This document shows positions 42,717-52,441 of a DNA stretch of 64,000 bases, in pieces; position 1 is the stretch's first letter; every line of letters starts with the position of its first letter. Made by a program: the position numbers and the translations under genes. Origin of the DNA: JAUIAS01 sp030425395 (GTDB lineage Bacteria > Pseudomonadota > Alphaproteobacteria > Rhodobacterales > Rhodobacteraceae); the NCBI GenBank assembly GCA_043553855.1, contig CP121336.1, positions 2,418,001 through 2,482,000 on the forward strand. The letters are read 5' to 3'. The notes beneath the pieces were generated by a model. That model did no database searches and was not told the origin of the DNA. It saw nothing but the letters and a program-made list of their open reading frames with translations.

Positions 42717-44672
42717 TTACACGTCCAGCTCTTCGACAAAGCGGGCATTTTCCTGAATGAACTGAAACCGGAGTTCGGGTTTCTTGCCCATCAGGCGTTC
42801 CACGAGATCGCCGGTTTCGCCGGGTTCGTCTTCGTCAATGGTCACCCGGATCAGTTTGCGCGACGCCGGATCCATGGTGGTTTCCTTGAGGTCTTTCGCG
42901 TCCATCTCGCCCAGACCCTTGAAGCGGCTGACGTCGATCTTGCCTTTGCCGCCCAGACCCTTTTCCAACCAGATGTCGCGTTCGACCTCATCAAGCGTAT
43001 AGACCCGGCGCGCGCCCTGGGTCAGGCGGAACAGGGGCGGACAGGCCAGATAAAGGTGCCCGTGGTCGATCAGCGGGCGCATCTGGGTAAAGAAGAACGT
43101 CATCAAGAGCGCGGCGATATGCGCCCCGTCAACATCGGCATCCGTCATGATGATGATCTTGTCGTAACGCAGATCGTCGATGTTGAATTTCGTGCCCAAG
43201 CCGACGCCCAGCGCTTGCGTCAGGTCCGAGATTTCGGCGTTGGACCCCAGTTTGGATGATGCTGCGCCCAGCACGTTAAGGATCTTGCCGCGCAGGGGAA
43301 GCAGGGCCTGCGTTTTGCGGTTACGGGCCATTTTGGCCGATCCACCGGCGCTGTCGCCTTCGACGATGAACAATTCGGTGCCGCTGCGCGACGTGGCCGA
43401 GCAATCCACCAACTTGCCGGGCAGGCGTAGCCGCTTGGTGGCGGATTTGCGGGCGGTTTCCTTTTCCTGTCTGCGGCGCAGGCGTTCTTCGGCGCGCAAG
43501 ACAAGGAAATCGAGAATGGCCCCGGCGGATTTGGTATCGGCGGCGAGCCAGTTGTCAAAATGGTCGCGCACGGCCCCTTCGACCATCCGCTGTGCTTCAA
43601 CCGTGGCAAGGCGGTCTTTGGTCTGGCCGACGAACTCGGGCTCGCGGATAAAGCAGGACACCAGCGCGCAGCCGCCGGTGATCAGATCGTCGCGGTTGAT
43701 CTGGGCGGCCTTCTTGTTTCCGGACAGTTCGCCATAGGCGCGGATCCCCTTGAGGATCGCAGCCCAGAATCCGGCCTCGTGGGTGCCACCTTCGGGGGTG
43801 GGCACGGTGTTACAATAGGATTGGATGAACCCGTCGCGCGACGGGGTCCAGTTGATCGCCCATTCGACCTTGCCGGGCTGGCCGAATTTTTCCTGAAACG
43901 ACACGGTGCCGGAAAAGGGCGTGTCGGAATAGGTCGATGCCTTGCCCAGAGTTTCGGTCAGGTAATCGGACAGCCCGCCGGGAAAGTGGAATGTTGCCTC
44001 GGTCGGGGTTTCGCCATCGTCGATGGCGGATTTCCAGCGGATTTCGACCCCGGAAAACAGATAGGCCTTGGACCGGATCGAATTGAACAGCCGCGCCGGT
44101 TTGAACCGGTGATGGCCAAAGATTTCGGGATCGGCGTGAAAGGTCACCGAGGTGCCGCGCCGGTTCTGGGTCTGGCCGACCTTTTCCACCGGCCCCAGTG
44201 GAACGCCCCGCGAAAACCGTTGTTCGAAGACGGTCTTGTCGCGGGCGACTTGCACCACCATCGAATCCGAGAGCGCATTGACCACCGACGCCCCGACACC
44301 GTGCAGACCGCCCGAGGTTTCATAGGCTTTGCCTGAAAACTTGCCGCCTGCGTGCAAGGTGCACAGAATCACCTCAAGCGCCGATTTGTCCGGGAACTTG
44401 GGGTGTGGGTCGATCGGGATGCCGCGCCCGTTGTCGCGGATGGTGACGGAATGATCTTCGAGAAGCTCCACCTCGATCCGGTTGGCGTGCCCGGCGACGG
44501 CCTCGTCCATGGAATTGTCGAGGATTTCCGCGACCATATGGTGCAACGCGCGTTCGTCCGTGCCGCCGATATACATGCCGGGGCGTTTGCGCACGGGCTC
44601 CAGCCCTTCCAGCACTTCGATGGAAGAGGCGTCATAGGTGGGGCTGGCCCCTGTCAGAAGGTCTTGGGACAT
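42717..44672 (-). CDS. parE: DNA topoisomerase IV subunit B
   Basis: 651 residues. GHKL ATPase: EILDNSMDEAVAGHA, DNGRGIPIDPHP and TLHAGGKFSGKAYETSGGLHGVGASVVNALS; Toprim with LFIVEGDSAGGSAKMARNRKTQALLPLRGKILNV and IIIMTDADVDGAHIAALLMTFFF; C-terminal ETTMDPASRKLIRVT. The lack of an extra insertion and length below GyrB (about 800) support ParE. Decatenates daughter chromosomes with ParC, which is not in this window. Confidence 0.94.
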   Translation of the reverse strand: MSQDLLTGASPTYDASSIEVLEGLEPVRKRPGMYIGGTDERALHHMVAEILDNSMDEAVAGHANRIEVELLEDHSVTIRDNGRGIPIDPHPKFPDKSALEVILCTLHAGGKFSGKAYETSGGLHGVGASVVNALSDSMVVQVARDKTVFEQRFSRGVPLGPVEKVGQTQNRRGTSVTFHADPEIFGHHRFKPARLFNSIRSKAYLFSGVEIRWKSAIDDGETPTEATFHFPGGLSDYLTETLGKASTYSDTPFSGTVSFQEKFGQPGKVEWAINWTPSRDGFIQSYCNTVPTPEGGTHEAGFWAAILKGIRAYGELSGNKKAAQINRDDLITGGCALVSCFIREPEFVGQTKDRLATVEAQRMVEGAVRDHFDNWLAADTKSAGAILDFLVLRAEERLRRRQEKETARKSATKRLRLPGKLVDCSATSRSGTELFIVEGDSAGGSAKMARNRKTQALLPLRGKILNVLGAASSKLGSNAEISDLTQALGVGLGTKFNIDDLRYDKIIIMTDADVDGAHIAALLMTFFFTQMRPLIDHGHLYLACPPLFRLTQGARRVYTLDEVERDIWLEKGLGGKGKIDVSRFKGLGEMDAKDLKETTMDPASRKLIRVTIDEDEPGETGDLVERLMGKKPELRFQFIQENARFVEELDV

Positions 44673-44897
44673 GCTGTGCTGCTCTTGTCTCTGGTTTGGC
44701 GCATATTGTGGCAGGGACGCGCGTCAGGGGCAATTGGTTGATTGCAGGACGGGGACGTTATGGGCTGAACCGGCGGCTCACCCTGCGGACTGGTGCAGAG
44801 CTGTCGCCACCGCCAGTCAAAGCGCCGCCGCCTTGGGGTGCGTCGGCGATGCGCGGGCCGCTGCGCGGCTGTTCCGCGCGGCGCGATCATTCGTAGA

Positions 44898-44915
44898 GTG
44901 GGCAATCCTGCCCAC
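44898..44915. repeat. Small palindromic intergenic element
   Basis: GTGGGCA-ATCC-TGCCCAC, a perfect 7-bp stem just after the hydrolase stop. The same motif with flanking TAG... recurs in many alphaproteobacterial intergenic regions; may serve as 3' hairpin. Confidence 0.5.
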
Positions 44916-44933
44916 CGACAGCCCGCCAATCCC

Positions 44934-45806
44934 CTATGGCATCCAATCCAAAACGGCCCGCGCCACCGCCTCTGGGTCCTGATGCATCAGCCAATGATTG
45001 CAATGCGCCAGCGTCACGCGGGTCAGGTCGGGGGCAAATTCCTCCAAACCGGCGGTCGCCTCTGGCAACAGCGCCGTATCGCCGGTGCCCCATATCAGCA
45101 GATGCGGCTGACGCACATGCAGCCGGTCAAGGGGCAGGGGGGCAAGATCGGTGATCGGTTCTCCGGGTTTGGCCACGGCGAGGGGCGATCCGCGATACCA
45201 GTTCACCATGGTCTTGAGCCGGCCGGGGCGTTGCCATTCTGTCAGAAAAGCGTCGCGCGTGTCATCATCAAGCCATGAGGGGTCCATCTTGGCGGTGAAG
45301 AAGGAGAGCAGCTTTTCGCAATTGTTCGCGGCCAGCTTGTCTTCTGAGCCCGGTTCCCGCAACCAGTTGATATATTGCGATGCCTCGGATTGTGGACCGC
45401 CTGCGGCCAGTTCCCGTTGAAATGGAACCGGGTGCACCCCGTTGGCAATGATCAGGCGATCGACCTTGTCAGGATAGAACATGGCCAGCCCATAGGCGAC
45501 CGCCGCGCCCCAGTCGTGACCCATGACCGTGACCCGACCGCCAAGATCGTCGATCAGGGCGGCCATGTCGCGGGTGAGCGACGACGTGGTGTAAAGCGCC
45601 ATGTCATCTTCGCCGCCGGTCTGGCCATAGCCACGCTGATCGGGGGCGACACAGTGGAACCGATGGCTGAGCCGTTCGGCAAGGCCGCTCCATGCCCCAC
45701 CATATTCGGGAAACCCGTGCAGCATCAAAAGAACCGGGAGGGATGGATCGCCCCATCGCCTGAGAAAGAACGGCCAGCCGTTGATGTCGCGTGTCTCTGT
45801 AATCAT
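44934..45806 (-). CDS. Alpha/beta hydrolase, epoxide-hydrolase-like
   Basis: 290 residues. LHGFPEYGGAW provides the HGFP oxyanion motif, MGHDWGAAVAY has an Asp nucleophile (as in epoxide hydrolases and haloalkane dehalogenases), and HCNHWLMHQDPEAVARAVLDW carries the catalytic histidine. The central LLIWGTGDTALL strand is also standard. Probably opens epoxides by ester intermediate; biological substrate unknown. It reads away from PPK2. Confidence 0.87.
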   Translation of the reverse strand: MITETRDINGWPFFLRRWGDPSLPVLLMLHGFPEYGGAWSGLAERLSHRFHCVAPDQRGYGQTGGEDDMALYTTSSLTRDMAALIDDLGGRVTVMGHDWGAAVAYGLAMFYPDKVDRLIIANGVHPVPFQRELAAGGPQSEASQYINWLREPGSEDKLAANNCEKLLSFFTAKMDPSWLDDDTRDAFLTEWQRPGRLKTMVNWYRGSPLAVAKPGEPITDLAPLPLDRLHVRQPHLLIWGTGDTALLPEATAGLEEFAPDLTRVTLAHCNHWLMHQDPEAVARAVLDWMP

Positions 45807-46011
45807 TCGCTCACGCTACAGTTTGCCGGATTTCTTGCAAGCATCCCGCGTTGTGACCTTGCGGCACAGCGGCATTCGCGAAGGCAGGTGAAAATCACGG
45901 CCAAAAGACCGCGAACAAGCGCGAAAGGCAGGGCAGAACTTGCGCCATGTCAACGCGTGCGTTGGGGCGGGCGGGTATCATTGCGCCAATTCAACGCGAA
46001 AGGAAATGCGC

Positions 46012-46929
46012 ATGACTGATACCGCAAACGCGGCCAACGCCCCCGAAGCCACGCCCCAAACCGCGCCTGCCACGCAGCCATCACCCGAAGAGGTCCGGCG
46101 CGCGTTCGAAAGCGGCAAATACCCCTACAGCAGGAAATTGGGACGCCGGGAATACGAGGCGACCAAGGCCGCGTTGCAGGCGGAACTGCTCAAGGTGCAG
46201 CTTTGGGCGCAGGAGCGGGGTGAAAAATTCGTTCTGTTGTTCGAAGGCCGCGATGCGGCGGGCAAGGGCGGCACGATCAAGCGGTTCACTGAACACCTGA
46301 ATCCGCGTTCCGCGCGTGTCGTGGCGCTGAACAAACCGACGGATACGGAGCGGGGCCAGTGGTATTTTCAGCGCTATATCGAACATCTGCCCACAAAGGG
46401 TGAAATCGTCCTGTTCGACCGGTCGTGGTATAACCGCGCTGGGGTGGAACGGGTCATGGGGTTTTGTGAACCGAATGAATATCTGGAGTTCATGCGGCAG
46501 ACGCCTGATCTGGAGCGGATGTTCGTGCGTTCGGGCATTCGCATGTTCAAATACTGGTTCTCGGTCACGCAGGTGGAACAGAAACGGCGCTTTGACAGCC
46601 GGGAAAACGATCCTCTGAAACAGTGGAAGCTTTCCCCGATCGACAAGGCGAGTCTTGGCAAATGGGACGACTACACCGAGGCCAAGGAGGCGATGTTCTT
46701 TTACACCGACACGGCCGATGCCCCTTGGACGGTAATCAAGTCCAACGACAAGAAGCGTGCGCGGCTTAACTGTATGCGCCATTTCCTGTCGTCGGTGGAT
46801 TATCCCGGCAAAGATTTCGAAGTGGTGGGCGAACCCGATCCCCTGATCGTGGGGCAGGCTCATCACGTTATCCACAGATCGGATCACATCCTCGGCTCCG
46901 CGCTGCACCCTGATGGGCGCGCGCGTTGA
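46012..46929 (+). CDS. ppk2: Polyphosphate kinase 2 (class I)
   Basis: 305 residues; the ATG at 46012 has GAAAGG at a better distance than the ATG at 46006. An Ala/Thr/Pro-rich N-terminus (to about 25) precedes the P-loop kinase domain: FEGRDAAGKGG at 78-88, LNPRSARVVALNKPT, FDRSWYNRAGVERVMGFC (lid and Walker B) and FSVTQVEQKRRF. Uses polyphosphate to phosphorylate nucleoside diphosphates, or the reverse. Single domain, hence class I. Stands alone. Confidence 0.93.
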   Translation: MTDTANAANAPEATPQTAPATQPSPEEVRRAFESGKYPYSRKLGRREYEATKAALQAELLKVQLWAQERGEKFVLLFEGRDAAGKGGTIKRFTEHLNPRSARVVALNKPTDTERGQWYFQRYIEHLPTKGEIVLFDRSWYNRAGVERVMGFCEPNEYLEFMRQTPDLERMFVRSGIRMFKYWFSVTQVEQKRRFDSRENDPLKQWKLSPIDKASLGKWDDYTEAKEAMFFYTDTADAPWTVIKSNDKKRARLNCMRHFLSSVDYPGKDFEVVGEPDPLIVGQAHHVIHRSDHILGSALHPDGRAR

Positions 46930-46996
46930 CCATCGGTCTGCTGATCTCCTCTCCGCCGCGCTTGCGAAGGGCGCGGCGGCTCTCTACATCTGGCGC

Positions 46997-47644
46997 ATGA
47001 GATACCGCTTCCGCTCCGCCATCACGGCTCTTTGTTTGTGCGCGCCGCTTCCGGTGTCAGCGCATCCGCATGTGTTCATCGACACCGGTCTGACGCTGGT
47101 GACCGACGCGACGGGTCAGTTGTTGGGGATTGAGGTCAGTTGGACCTATGACGATCTCTATTCCATGCTTCTGTTCGAGGACATGGGCGTGGATCAGGAT
47201 TTCGACGGGCGCCTGTCGGATCGGGAAATCACCCGGCTGGACGGATTTGACATGCAGTGGGTGCCGGGGTTCGAGGGCGATCTTTTTGTCACGATGGGCG
47301 AAAACACCGTGCGTCTGGGGGCACCCGAACCACGCGGCACCAGCGTGGCCGATGCCCGCATCACCACCCGCCATTACCGCCCTCTCAACGCCCCGGTCCC
47401 GGTGACCGAAGTCGCAGTCCGCGCCTATGATCCCACCTATTACACCGCCTATGACCTGACGCAGGGTGTGGCCCTTGAAGGCGGTGTGGCATGCTCGGTT
47501 GCGGTGGTTCCTGCCGATCTTGACCGGGCCTATACCATGGTCGAAGAGATGTTGTATGCCCAACCCGCCGACCAGATGGAAAACAACTTCCCCGAGGTTG
47601 GCGAAGCCTTTGCCGATACGGTGACCGTGACATGCGATACCTGA
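46997..47644 (+). CDS. DUF1007 periplasmic protein
   Basis: 215 residues from the ATG at 46997 (frame opens earlier inside ppk2). Signal peptide MRYRFRSAITALCLCAPLPVSA followed directly by HPHVFIDTGLTLVTDA, the DUF1007 start in which the first histidine after cleavage may bind metal. DQDFDGRLSDREI looks like an EF-hand-type loop. DUF1007 proteins travel with NicO permeases; here the next gene overlaps by 13 bp. Likely periplasmic metal donor or chaperone. Confidence 0.88.
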   Translation: MRYRFRSAITALCLCAPLPVSAHPHVFIDTGLTLVTDATGQLLGIEVSWTYDDLYSMLLFEDMGVDQDFDGRLSDREITRLDGFDMQWVPGFEGDLFVTMGENTVRLGAPEPRGTSVADARITTRHYRPLNAPVPVTEVAVRAYDPTYYTAYDLTQGVALEGGVACSVAVVPADLDRAYTMVEEMLYAQPADQMENNFPEVGEAFADTVTVTCDT

Positions 47645-48582
47645 TCTGGGCGCTGTGCGCGGGCCTGCTGGCGCTGGCGCTGTGGCTGTGGGGATTTGGC
47701 GGCACCCATGATGTGTCGCGCTGGGCGGCGGCGGGCCAGCGGGATGCGCAGAACGCGCTTGCCGGTGCGCTGCGCGCCCTGCGCGCGGGTAAACCCGGCG
47801 CGATCTGGTCATTGATGGGGCTGTGTTTTGCATATGGCTTCTTTCACGCGGCGGGGCCGGGGCATGGCAAGCTGGTGATCGGCGGCTATGGCGTGGCCCA
47901 ACGGGTCAGCGCGCTGCGGTTGAGTGCGCTGGCGGTAATGGCGTCCCTTGGGCAGGCAGTCACCGCGGTTCTTCTGGTGGCGGCCGCCTTTGTGCTGCTG
48001 GATTGGGGGCGCGAACGGGTTGTGGGCCTTGCCGAGGATGTGATGGCCCCGCTCAGCTATGGGCTGATTGCGGTTCTGGGTGGTTATCTGGTGATCCGTG
48101 CCGTGGTGCGGATGATCAGAATGCGCCGCGCGGCTCAGGCGGATCATTCCCACCCTCACGACCATCATCATCACCACGATCATCCGCACCACGGCGACGG
48201 TGCCACCTGCGATACCTGTGGCCACAGCCATGGGCCGACCCCCGAACAGGCCGCATCGGTGCGCAGCCTCGGGGACGCGGTCGCGATTGTCGCGTCGGTT
48301 GCCGCGCGACCCTGCACCGGAGCGCTGTTTGTGCTGATCCTGACGTGGCAGCTTGGCATATTTGCCGCGGGTGTCGCGGGGGCCTTTGCGATGGCGCTGG
48401 GTACGGCCAGCGTGACGGTGGCCGCGGCTCTGGCGGCTGTGACGCTGCGCGAAGGCGCGTTGGCGCGCGGATCATACGACAGCACCCGCTGGGGCACGCG
48501 CGGGGCCATGTCCGTGCTGGAACTGCTGGCGGGTCTGATCGTGATGGCAGTGGCGTCACAACTTGCCCTCGGGGCGATCTGA
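47632..48582 (+). CDS. NicO-family nickel/cobalt transporter
   Basis: 316 residues with about six membrane segments. The HAAGPGHGK motif (residues 72-80) is diagnostic. A His-rich loop spans residues 172-200 (eleven His in HSHPHDHHHHHDHPHH plus CDTCGHSH), which would bind Ni, Co or Zn before transport. PCTGALFVLILTW is a second conserved helix. Coupled to DUF1007 upstream, pointing to periplasmic metal handling with either uptake or efflux. Confidence 0.9.
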   Translation: MRYLIWALCAGLLALALWLWGFGGTHDVSRWAAAGQRDAQNALAGALRALRAGKPGAIWSLMGLCFAYGFFHAAGPGHGKLVIGGYGVAQRVSALRLSALAVMASLGQAVTAVLLVAAAFVLLDWGRERVVGLAEDVMAPLSYGLIAVLGGYLVIRAVVRMIRMRRAAQADHSHPHDHHHHHDHPHHGDGATCDTCGHSHGPTPEQAASVRSLGDAVAIVASVAARPCTGALFVLILTWQLGIFAAGVAGAFAMALGTASVTVAAALAAVTLREGALARGSYDSTRWGTRGAMSVLELLAGLIVMAVASQLALGAI

Positions 48583-48665
48583 CCGCTGACAGGCTGGACG
48601 CAGCCGTGGTTTCGCTCTAGCGGTTGGGGACACCTGTAACCAACCAAACCAGAACCCCTTCTGCC

Positions 48666-50024
48666 ATGCCTTTGTCCGATCACATCCGTGCCACGCTTGT
48701 TCTGGGTCTGCCGCTTGTCGGCGGACATCTGGCGCAATTTGCCATCGGTTTGACCGACACCGTGATGCTGGGCTGGTACGGGGTCGATGCGCTGGCGGCG
48801 ATTACGCTGGCGGGCACGCTGTTTTTGATCCTGTTCCTGCTTGGCAGCGGGTTCGCCTGGGCTGTGATGCCGATGGTCGCGGCCTTTGCCGCACAGCAGG
48901 ATGAAACCAGCCTTCGCCGTGCCACGCGGATGGCGCTGTGGCTTTCGGTGCTGTTTTCGGTGACGGTCATGCCGGTGTTGTGGTGGTCCGAGCCGTTGTT
49001 GCTGGCGCTGGGGCAGGATGCAGAGGTGGCCGCCGACGCGGCGATCTATCTGCGCATCGCGGGGTGGGGCATTTTTCCTGCCATCCTTGTGATGGTGATG
49101 AAGTCCTACCTTGCCGCACTGGAACGCACCAAGGTCACGCTTTGGGTCACATGCCTTGCGGCGGTGATGAACGCCATCGTGAACTATGCGCTGATCTTTG
49201 GGCATTTCGGGATGCCGGAAATGGGGTTGCGCGGCGCTGCGCTGGCATCGCTGGCAACGCACGGTATTTCGCTTGTTGGATTGATCATCTATGCGGTGAG
49301 TGTCTTGCCTGAACACCAGCTCTTTGCCCGGCTCTGGCGGCCCGACTGGGAAATGTTCGCCAAGGTGTTCCGGCTTGGGATGCCCATCGGGTTGACCACG
49401 CTCAGCGAAGTTTCGTTGTTTGCGGCGTCTGCCATGATGATGGGGTGGCTCGGCACCGTGCCGCTTGCATCGCATGGGATCGCCATCCAATTGGCCAGCG
49501 CGATGTTCATGGTGCACTTGGGATTGAGCAATGCCGCCACCGTGCGGGTCGGTCAGGCCCATGGGCGTGGCGATCACGCCTTTTTGATGCAGGCAGCGGC
49601 GGCGGCGATGGTGCTGTCGCTGATCGTGGCCGTGGTGACAATCCTTGCTTTTGTGATCTGGCCCGGTCCCTTGATCGACCTGTTTCTGGAGAGCGGTGAA
49701 CCCGCCCGCGCGGAGATCATCGCGATCACCACCGTCTTGCTGATGGTGGCGGCCCTGTTCCAGTTGGTTGATGGTGTGCAGGTGGTTGCGCTGGGTCTGT
49801 TGCGCGGGGTTCAGGATACCACCCGGCCCATGATCTATGCCGCCGTCAGCTATTTGGCCGTGGGTCTGCCTGCGTCCTATGGTCTGGGTTTTGTGGCCGG
49901 GTTGGAGGGCGCGGGCGTCTGGCTGGGGCTGGTGCTGGGCTTGGGCTGTGCCGCGGTGCTGCTGGGGGTGCGTTTCTGGAACCTTGCCGCGCCGCGCCCG
50001 CCCGAAGGGCTGGCTCAGCCCTGA
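48666..50024 (+). CDS. MATE-family multidrug/cation efflux protein
   Basis: 452 residues, 12 predicted transmembrane helices. LPLVGGHLAQFAIGLTDTVMLGWYG is the MATE N-lobe entrance helix; FRLGMPIGLTTLSEVSLFAASAMMMGWLG starts the C-lobe. Exchanges H+ or Na+ for organic cations. The ATG at 48666 is chosen over a TTG at 48624; neither has a clear ribosome site. Overlaps the convergent hypothetical gene by 10 bp. Confidence 0.92.
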   Translation: MPLSDHIRATLVLGLPLVGGHLAQFAIGLTDTVMLGWYGVDALAAITLAGTLFLILFLLGSGFAWAVMPMVAAFAAQQDETSLRRATRMALWLSVLFSVTVMPVLWWSEPLLLALGQDAEVAADAAIYLRIAGWGIFPAILVMVMKSYLAALERTKVTLWVTCLAAVMNAIVNYALIFGHFGMPEMGLRGAALASLATHGISLVGLIIYAVSVLPEHQLFARLWRPDWEMFAKVFRLGMPIGLTTLSEVSLFAASAMMMGWLGTVPLASHGIAIQLASAMFMVHLGLSNAATVRVGQAHGRGDHAFLMQAAAAAMVLSLIVAVVTILAFVIWPGPLIDLFLESGEPARAEIIAITTVLLMVAALFQLVDGVQVVALGLLRGVQDTTRPMIYAAVSYLAVGLPASYGLGFVAGLEGAGVWLGLVLGLGCAAVLLGVRFWNLAAPRPPEGLAQP

Positions 50025-50431
50025 GCGGCGGGGGTCCGCACCAGTCGCTCGGCCTTTTTGCGGACAAGCACCGTCCGCAGGTCGTGCATCGCCAACAGCA
50101 GATCGTCTGTCACCGTGTCCAGCTGTTCATCAGTGGCGCGTGATTGGGCCCATTGCGTCGTCAGGTTCAGGTGATCGACGGCGCGAAAGATATCGTCCAT
50201 GTTGCGCCGCGACAGGGTCTCGGCCCGGTCGGTCATCCATGCCTTGATATGCTCGAGATCATCTTCGGTGAGCGTGCGGTCGCCATGGGGTTTGATTTCC
50301 CCGTTCTTGATATTGACGACCGCAATCTGATCCATCTCGATCCGGCGTTGGCGGTTTTCGGTATCCACACGAAACACAAGCGCCCCGTTTTCACGCACGC
50401 GAAAATAATATTCGGGAAGCTCTTCTGCCAT
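50015..50431 (-). CDS. Conserved hypothetical protein
   Basis: 138 residues, soluble and charged, no family recognised. Starts MAEELPEYYFRVRENGALVFRVDTENR with a beta-hairpin-like front and continues into a long helix (TEDDLEHIKAWMTDRAETLSRR, then DHLNLTTQWAQS). It follows the aminotransferase gene by 9 bp on the same strand, so the two are probably co-transcribed. The reading frame overlaps the MATE stop on the other strand. Confidence 0.72.
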   Translation of the reverse strand: MAEELPEYYFRVRENGALVFRVDTENRQRRIEMDQIAVVNIKNGEIKPHGDRTLTEDDLEHIKAWMTDRAETLSRRNMDDIFRAVDHLNLTTQWAQSRATDEQLDTVTDDLLLAMHDLRTVLVRKKAERLVRTPAAQG

Positions 50432-50440
50432 TCCGGGGCC

Positions 50441-51643
50441 TCAGGTCAGGGATGCACAAAAACTCTGGATGCGTTTGCACGCTTCCGTCAAGGCATCATC
50501 AGAGGTTGCATAGCTGACGCGGAAATTCGGTGACAGTCCGAACGCCGCCCCAAAGACGACCGCGACGCCGGTTTCTTCCAAAAGCGCGGTGGCAAAGGTT
50601 TCATCATCTGCGATCACCGTGCCGTTTGGCGTTGTCTTGCCGATCAGTCCGGCGATGGACGGATAGACGTAAAACGCGCCTTCGGGCACTGGGCAGGTGA
50701 TGCCGTCGATCTTGTTGAGCGCATCGACGACAAGATCCCGGCGACGTCGGAACATCTCGTTGTTGCGCGCGATATAGTCTTGCGTCCCGTTCAGCGCCTC
50801 GATCGCGGCGATCTGGCTGATCGAACAGGGGTTCGAGGTGGATTGCGATTGGACCTTGCGCATCGCGGCGATCAGATGTTCGGGCCCGGCGGCGTATCCA
50901 ATCCGCCAGCCTGTCATGGCATAGGCCTTGGAAACGCCGTTGCATGTCAGCGTCCGATCATAAAGACCCGGTTCCACCTGCGCGGGGGTGCAGAATTCGA
51001 ACCCGTCATACACCAGGTGTTCATACATATCGTCCGTCATGACCCAGATGTGGGGATGGCGCATCAGCACATCCGTCAGGGCCTTGAGTTCGTCGTGCGA
51101 ATACCCTGCGCCCGTCGGGTTGGAGGGCGAGTTGAAGATGAACCATTTGGTATTGGGCGTGATCGCTGCTTCGAGCTGCTCTGCGGACAGTTTGAAATCG
51201 GTGTCAATCGTCGCCTCGACGGGAACCGGCGTGCCACCGGCCAGCAGAACCATATCGGGATAGCTGACCCAATAGGGCGCGGGAATGATGACCTCGTCAC
51301 CGGGGTTCAGCGTTGCCACCAGCGCGTTGAACAGGATTTGCTTGCCGCCGGTCCCGACGCTGACCTGCGACGGGGAATAGCGCAGCCCATTATCGCGTTG
51401 GAACTTGTCGCAGATCGCCTGTTTCAGCTCTGCGATGCCGTCCACGGCAGTATATTTCGTCTTGCCCGCATTGATTGCGGCAATCCCGGCATCCTTGATG
51501 TTCTGCGGGGTGTCAAAGTCCGGTTCGCCTGCGCCGAGGCCGATCACATCGCGCCCCGCTGCCTTGAGTTCCGCAGCTTTGTTGGTTACCGCAATGGTAG
51601 GCGACGGTTTGACGCGAGAAAGTGTCTCTGAGAGAAAACCCAT
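50441..51643 (-). CDS. aspC: Aspartate aminotransferase (class I PLP-dependent)
   Basis: 400 residues. GLGAGEPDFDTPQNIKDA at the N-terminus, SPSNPTGAGYSHDEL, the PLP lysine in NGVSKAYAMTGWRIGYAAG and the substrate arginine near the end (FRVSYATSD). Subgroup I-gamma aspartate/prephenate aminotransferases of alphaproteobacteria look like this. Interconverts aspartate/oxaloacetate with glutamate/2-oxoglutarate. Confidence 0.92.
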   Translation of the reverse strand: MGFLSETLSRVKPSPTIAVTNKAAELKAAGRDVIGLGAGEPDFDTPQNIKDAGIAAINAGKTKYTAVDGIAELKQAICDKFQRDNGLRYSPSQVSVGTGGKQILFNALVATLNPGDEVIIPAPYWVSYPDMVLLAGGTPVPVEATIDTDFKLSAEQLEAAITPNTKWFIFNSPSNPTGAGYSHDELKALTDVLMRHPHIWVMTDDMYEHLVYDGFEFCTPAQVEPGLYDRTLTCNGVSKAYAMTGWRIGYAAGPEHLIAAMRKVQSQSTSNPCSISQIAAIEALNGTQDYIARNNEMFRRRRDLVVDALNKIDGITCPVPEGAFYVYPSIAGLIGKTTPNGTVIADDETFATALLEETGVAVVFGAAFGLSPNFRVSYATSDDALTEACKRIQSFCASLT

Positions 51644-51727
51644 TGTGACCTCGGTTCATTACTGATGGGCCATGTCATAGGGCGCACGCCGAAGGCGTTC
51701 AAGCGCCAACACCAAAGGAGAGTTCAC

Positions 51728-52111
51728 GTGAACGACGACAATAACGATTGGTTCGGGCCGCAAACGGCGACGTTCGGTGACCGTCTGGCCGCGGCGCGGG
51801 ATCAGGCAGGCATGACACAGGCCCAACTGGCCCGCCGTCTGGGCGTGCGCAAAGCCACCCTGACCGGCTGGGAAGACGACCTGTCCGAACCGCGCGCCAA
51901 CAAGCTGCACGCGGTCGCGGGGGTGTTGAACGTGTCGATCATGTGGCTGTTGACCGGCGAAGGCGATGGTGTCAGCGAACCGGATGACGATGCAATCATT
52001 GAACCGGATATGTCCCACGCGGTTGCCGAGTTGCGCGCCATTCAGGGCGAATTGCGCCGTTTGGCCGAACGTGCGGGACGCCTTGAGAAAAAGCTGAGGA
52101 GCCGGGTCTGA
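51728..52111 (+). CDS. XRE-family HTH protein
   Basis: 127 residues from a GTG at 51728 with AAGGAGA upstream. Cro/CI-type helix-turn-helix FGDRLAAARDQAGMTQAQLARRLGVRKATLTGWE, followed by a C-terminal coiled region (HAVAELRAIQGELRRLAERAGRLEKKL). Precedes sdhE by 1 bp and is divergent from aspC. This HTH/SdhE pairing is seen in other Rhodobacterales; target unknown. Confidence 0.88.
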   Translation: MNDDNNDWFGPQTATFGDRLAAARDQAGMTQAQLARRLGVRKATLTGWEDDLSEPRANKLHAVAGVLNVSIMWLLTGEGDGVSEPDDDAIIEPDMSHAVAELRAIQGELRRLAERAGRLEKKLRSRV

Positions 52112-52112
52112 C

Positions 52113-52370
52113 ATGAGCGAATCGCGCGACACCATGATCAGACGCCTGCGAATGCGATCCATGCGGCGCGGGATCAAGGAAATGGACCTGATCCTTGATG
52201 AATACGCCCATCGCAATCTTGATGCGATGGATGAGGATGCCTTGCATCTGTATGACGCGCTTTTGGAGGAAAACGATCAGGATCTTTACCGTTGGGTAAC
52301 CGGTCAGGAACCCGGTCCCGAACGGTTTGCCGCGTTGATCGGCGAAATTTCGGTGGTGTTTCAGAAATAG
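52113..52370 (+). CDS. sdhE: FAD assembly factor SdhE
   Basis: 85 residues. The RGIKEMDLIL motif (RGxxE, residues 19-23) is the FAD-loading signature; IDEY... YDALLEENDQDLYRWVTG completes the five-helix fold. Promotes covalent flavinylation of succinate dehydrogenase SdhA. Translated just after the XRE gene. Confidence 0.93.
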   Translation: MSESRDTMIRRLRMRSMRRGIKEMDLILDEYAHRNLDAMDEDALHLYDALLEENDQDLYRWVTGQEPGPERFAALIGEISVVFQK

Positions 52371-52441
52371 CAGGTGTGGCTTTACCCTTTCTTGGGGTTT
52401 GTCGCGCAGTCTTCGCCTTGGAAAACTAGGCGGAGACCGCA

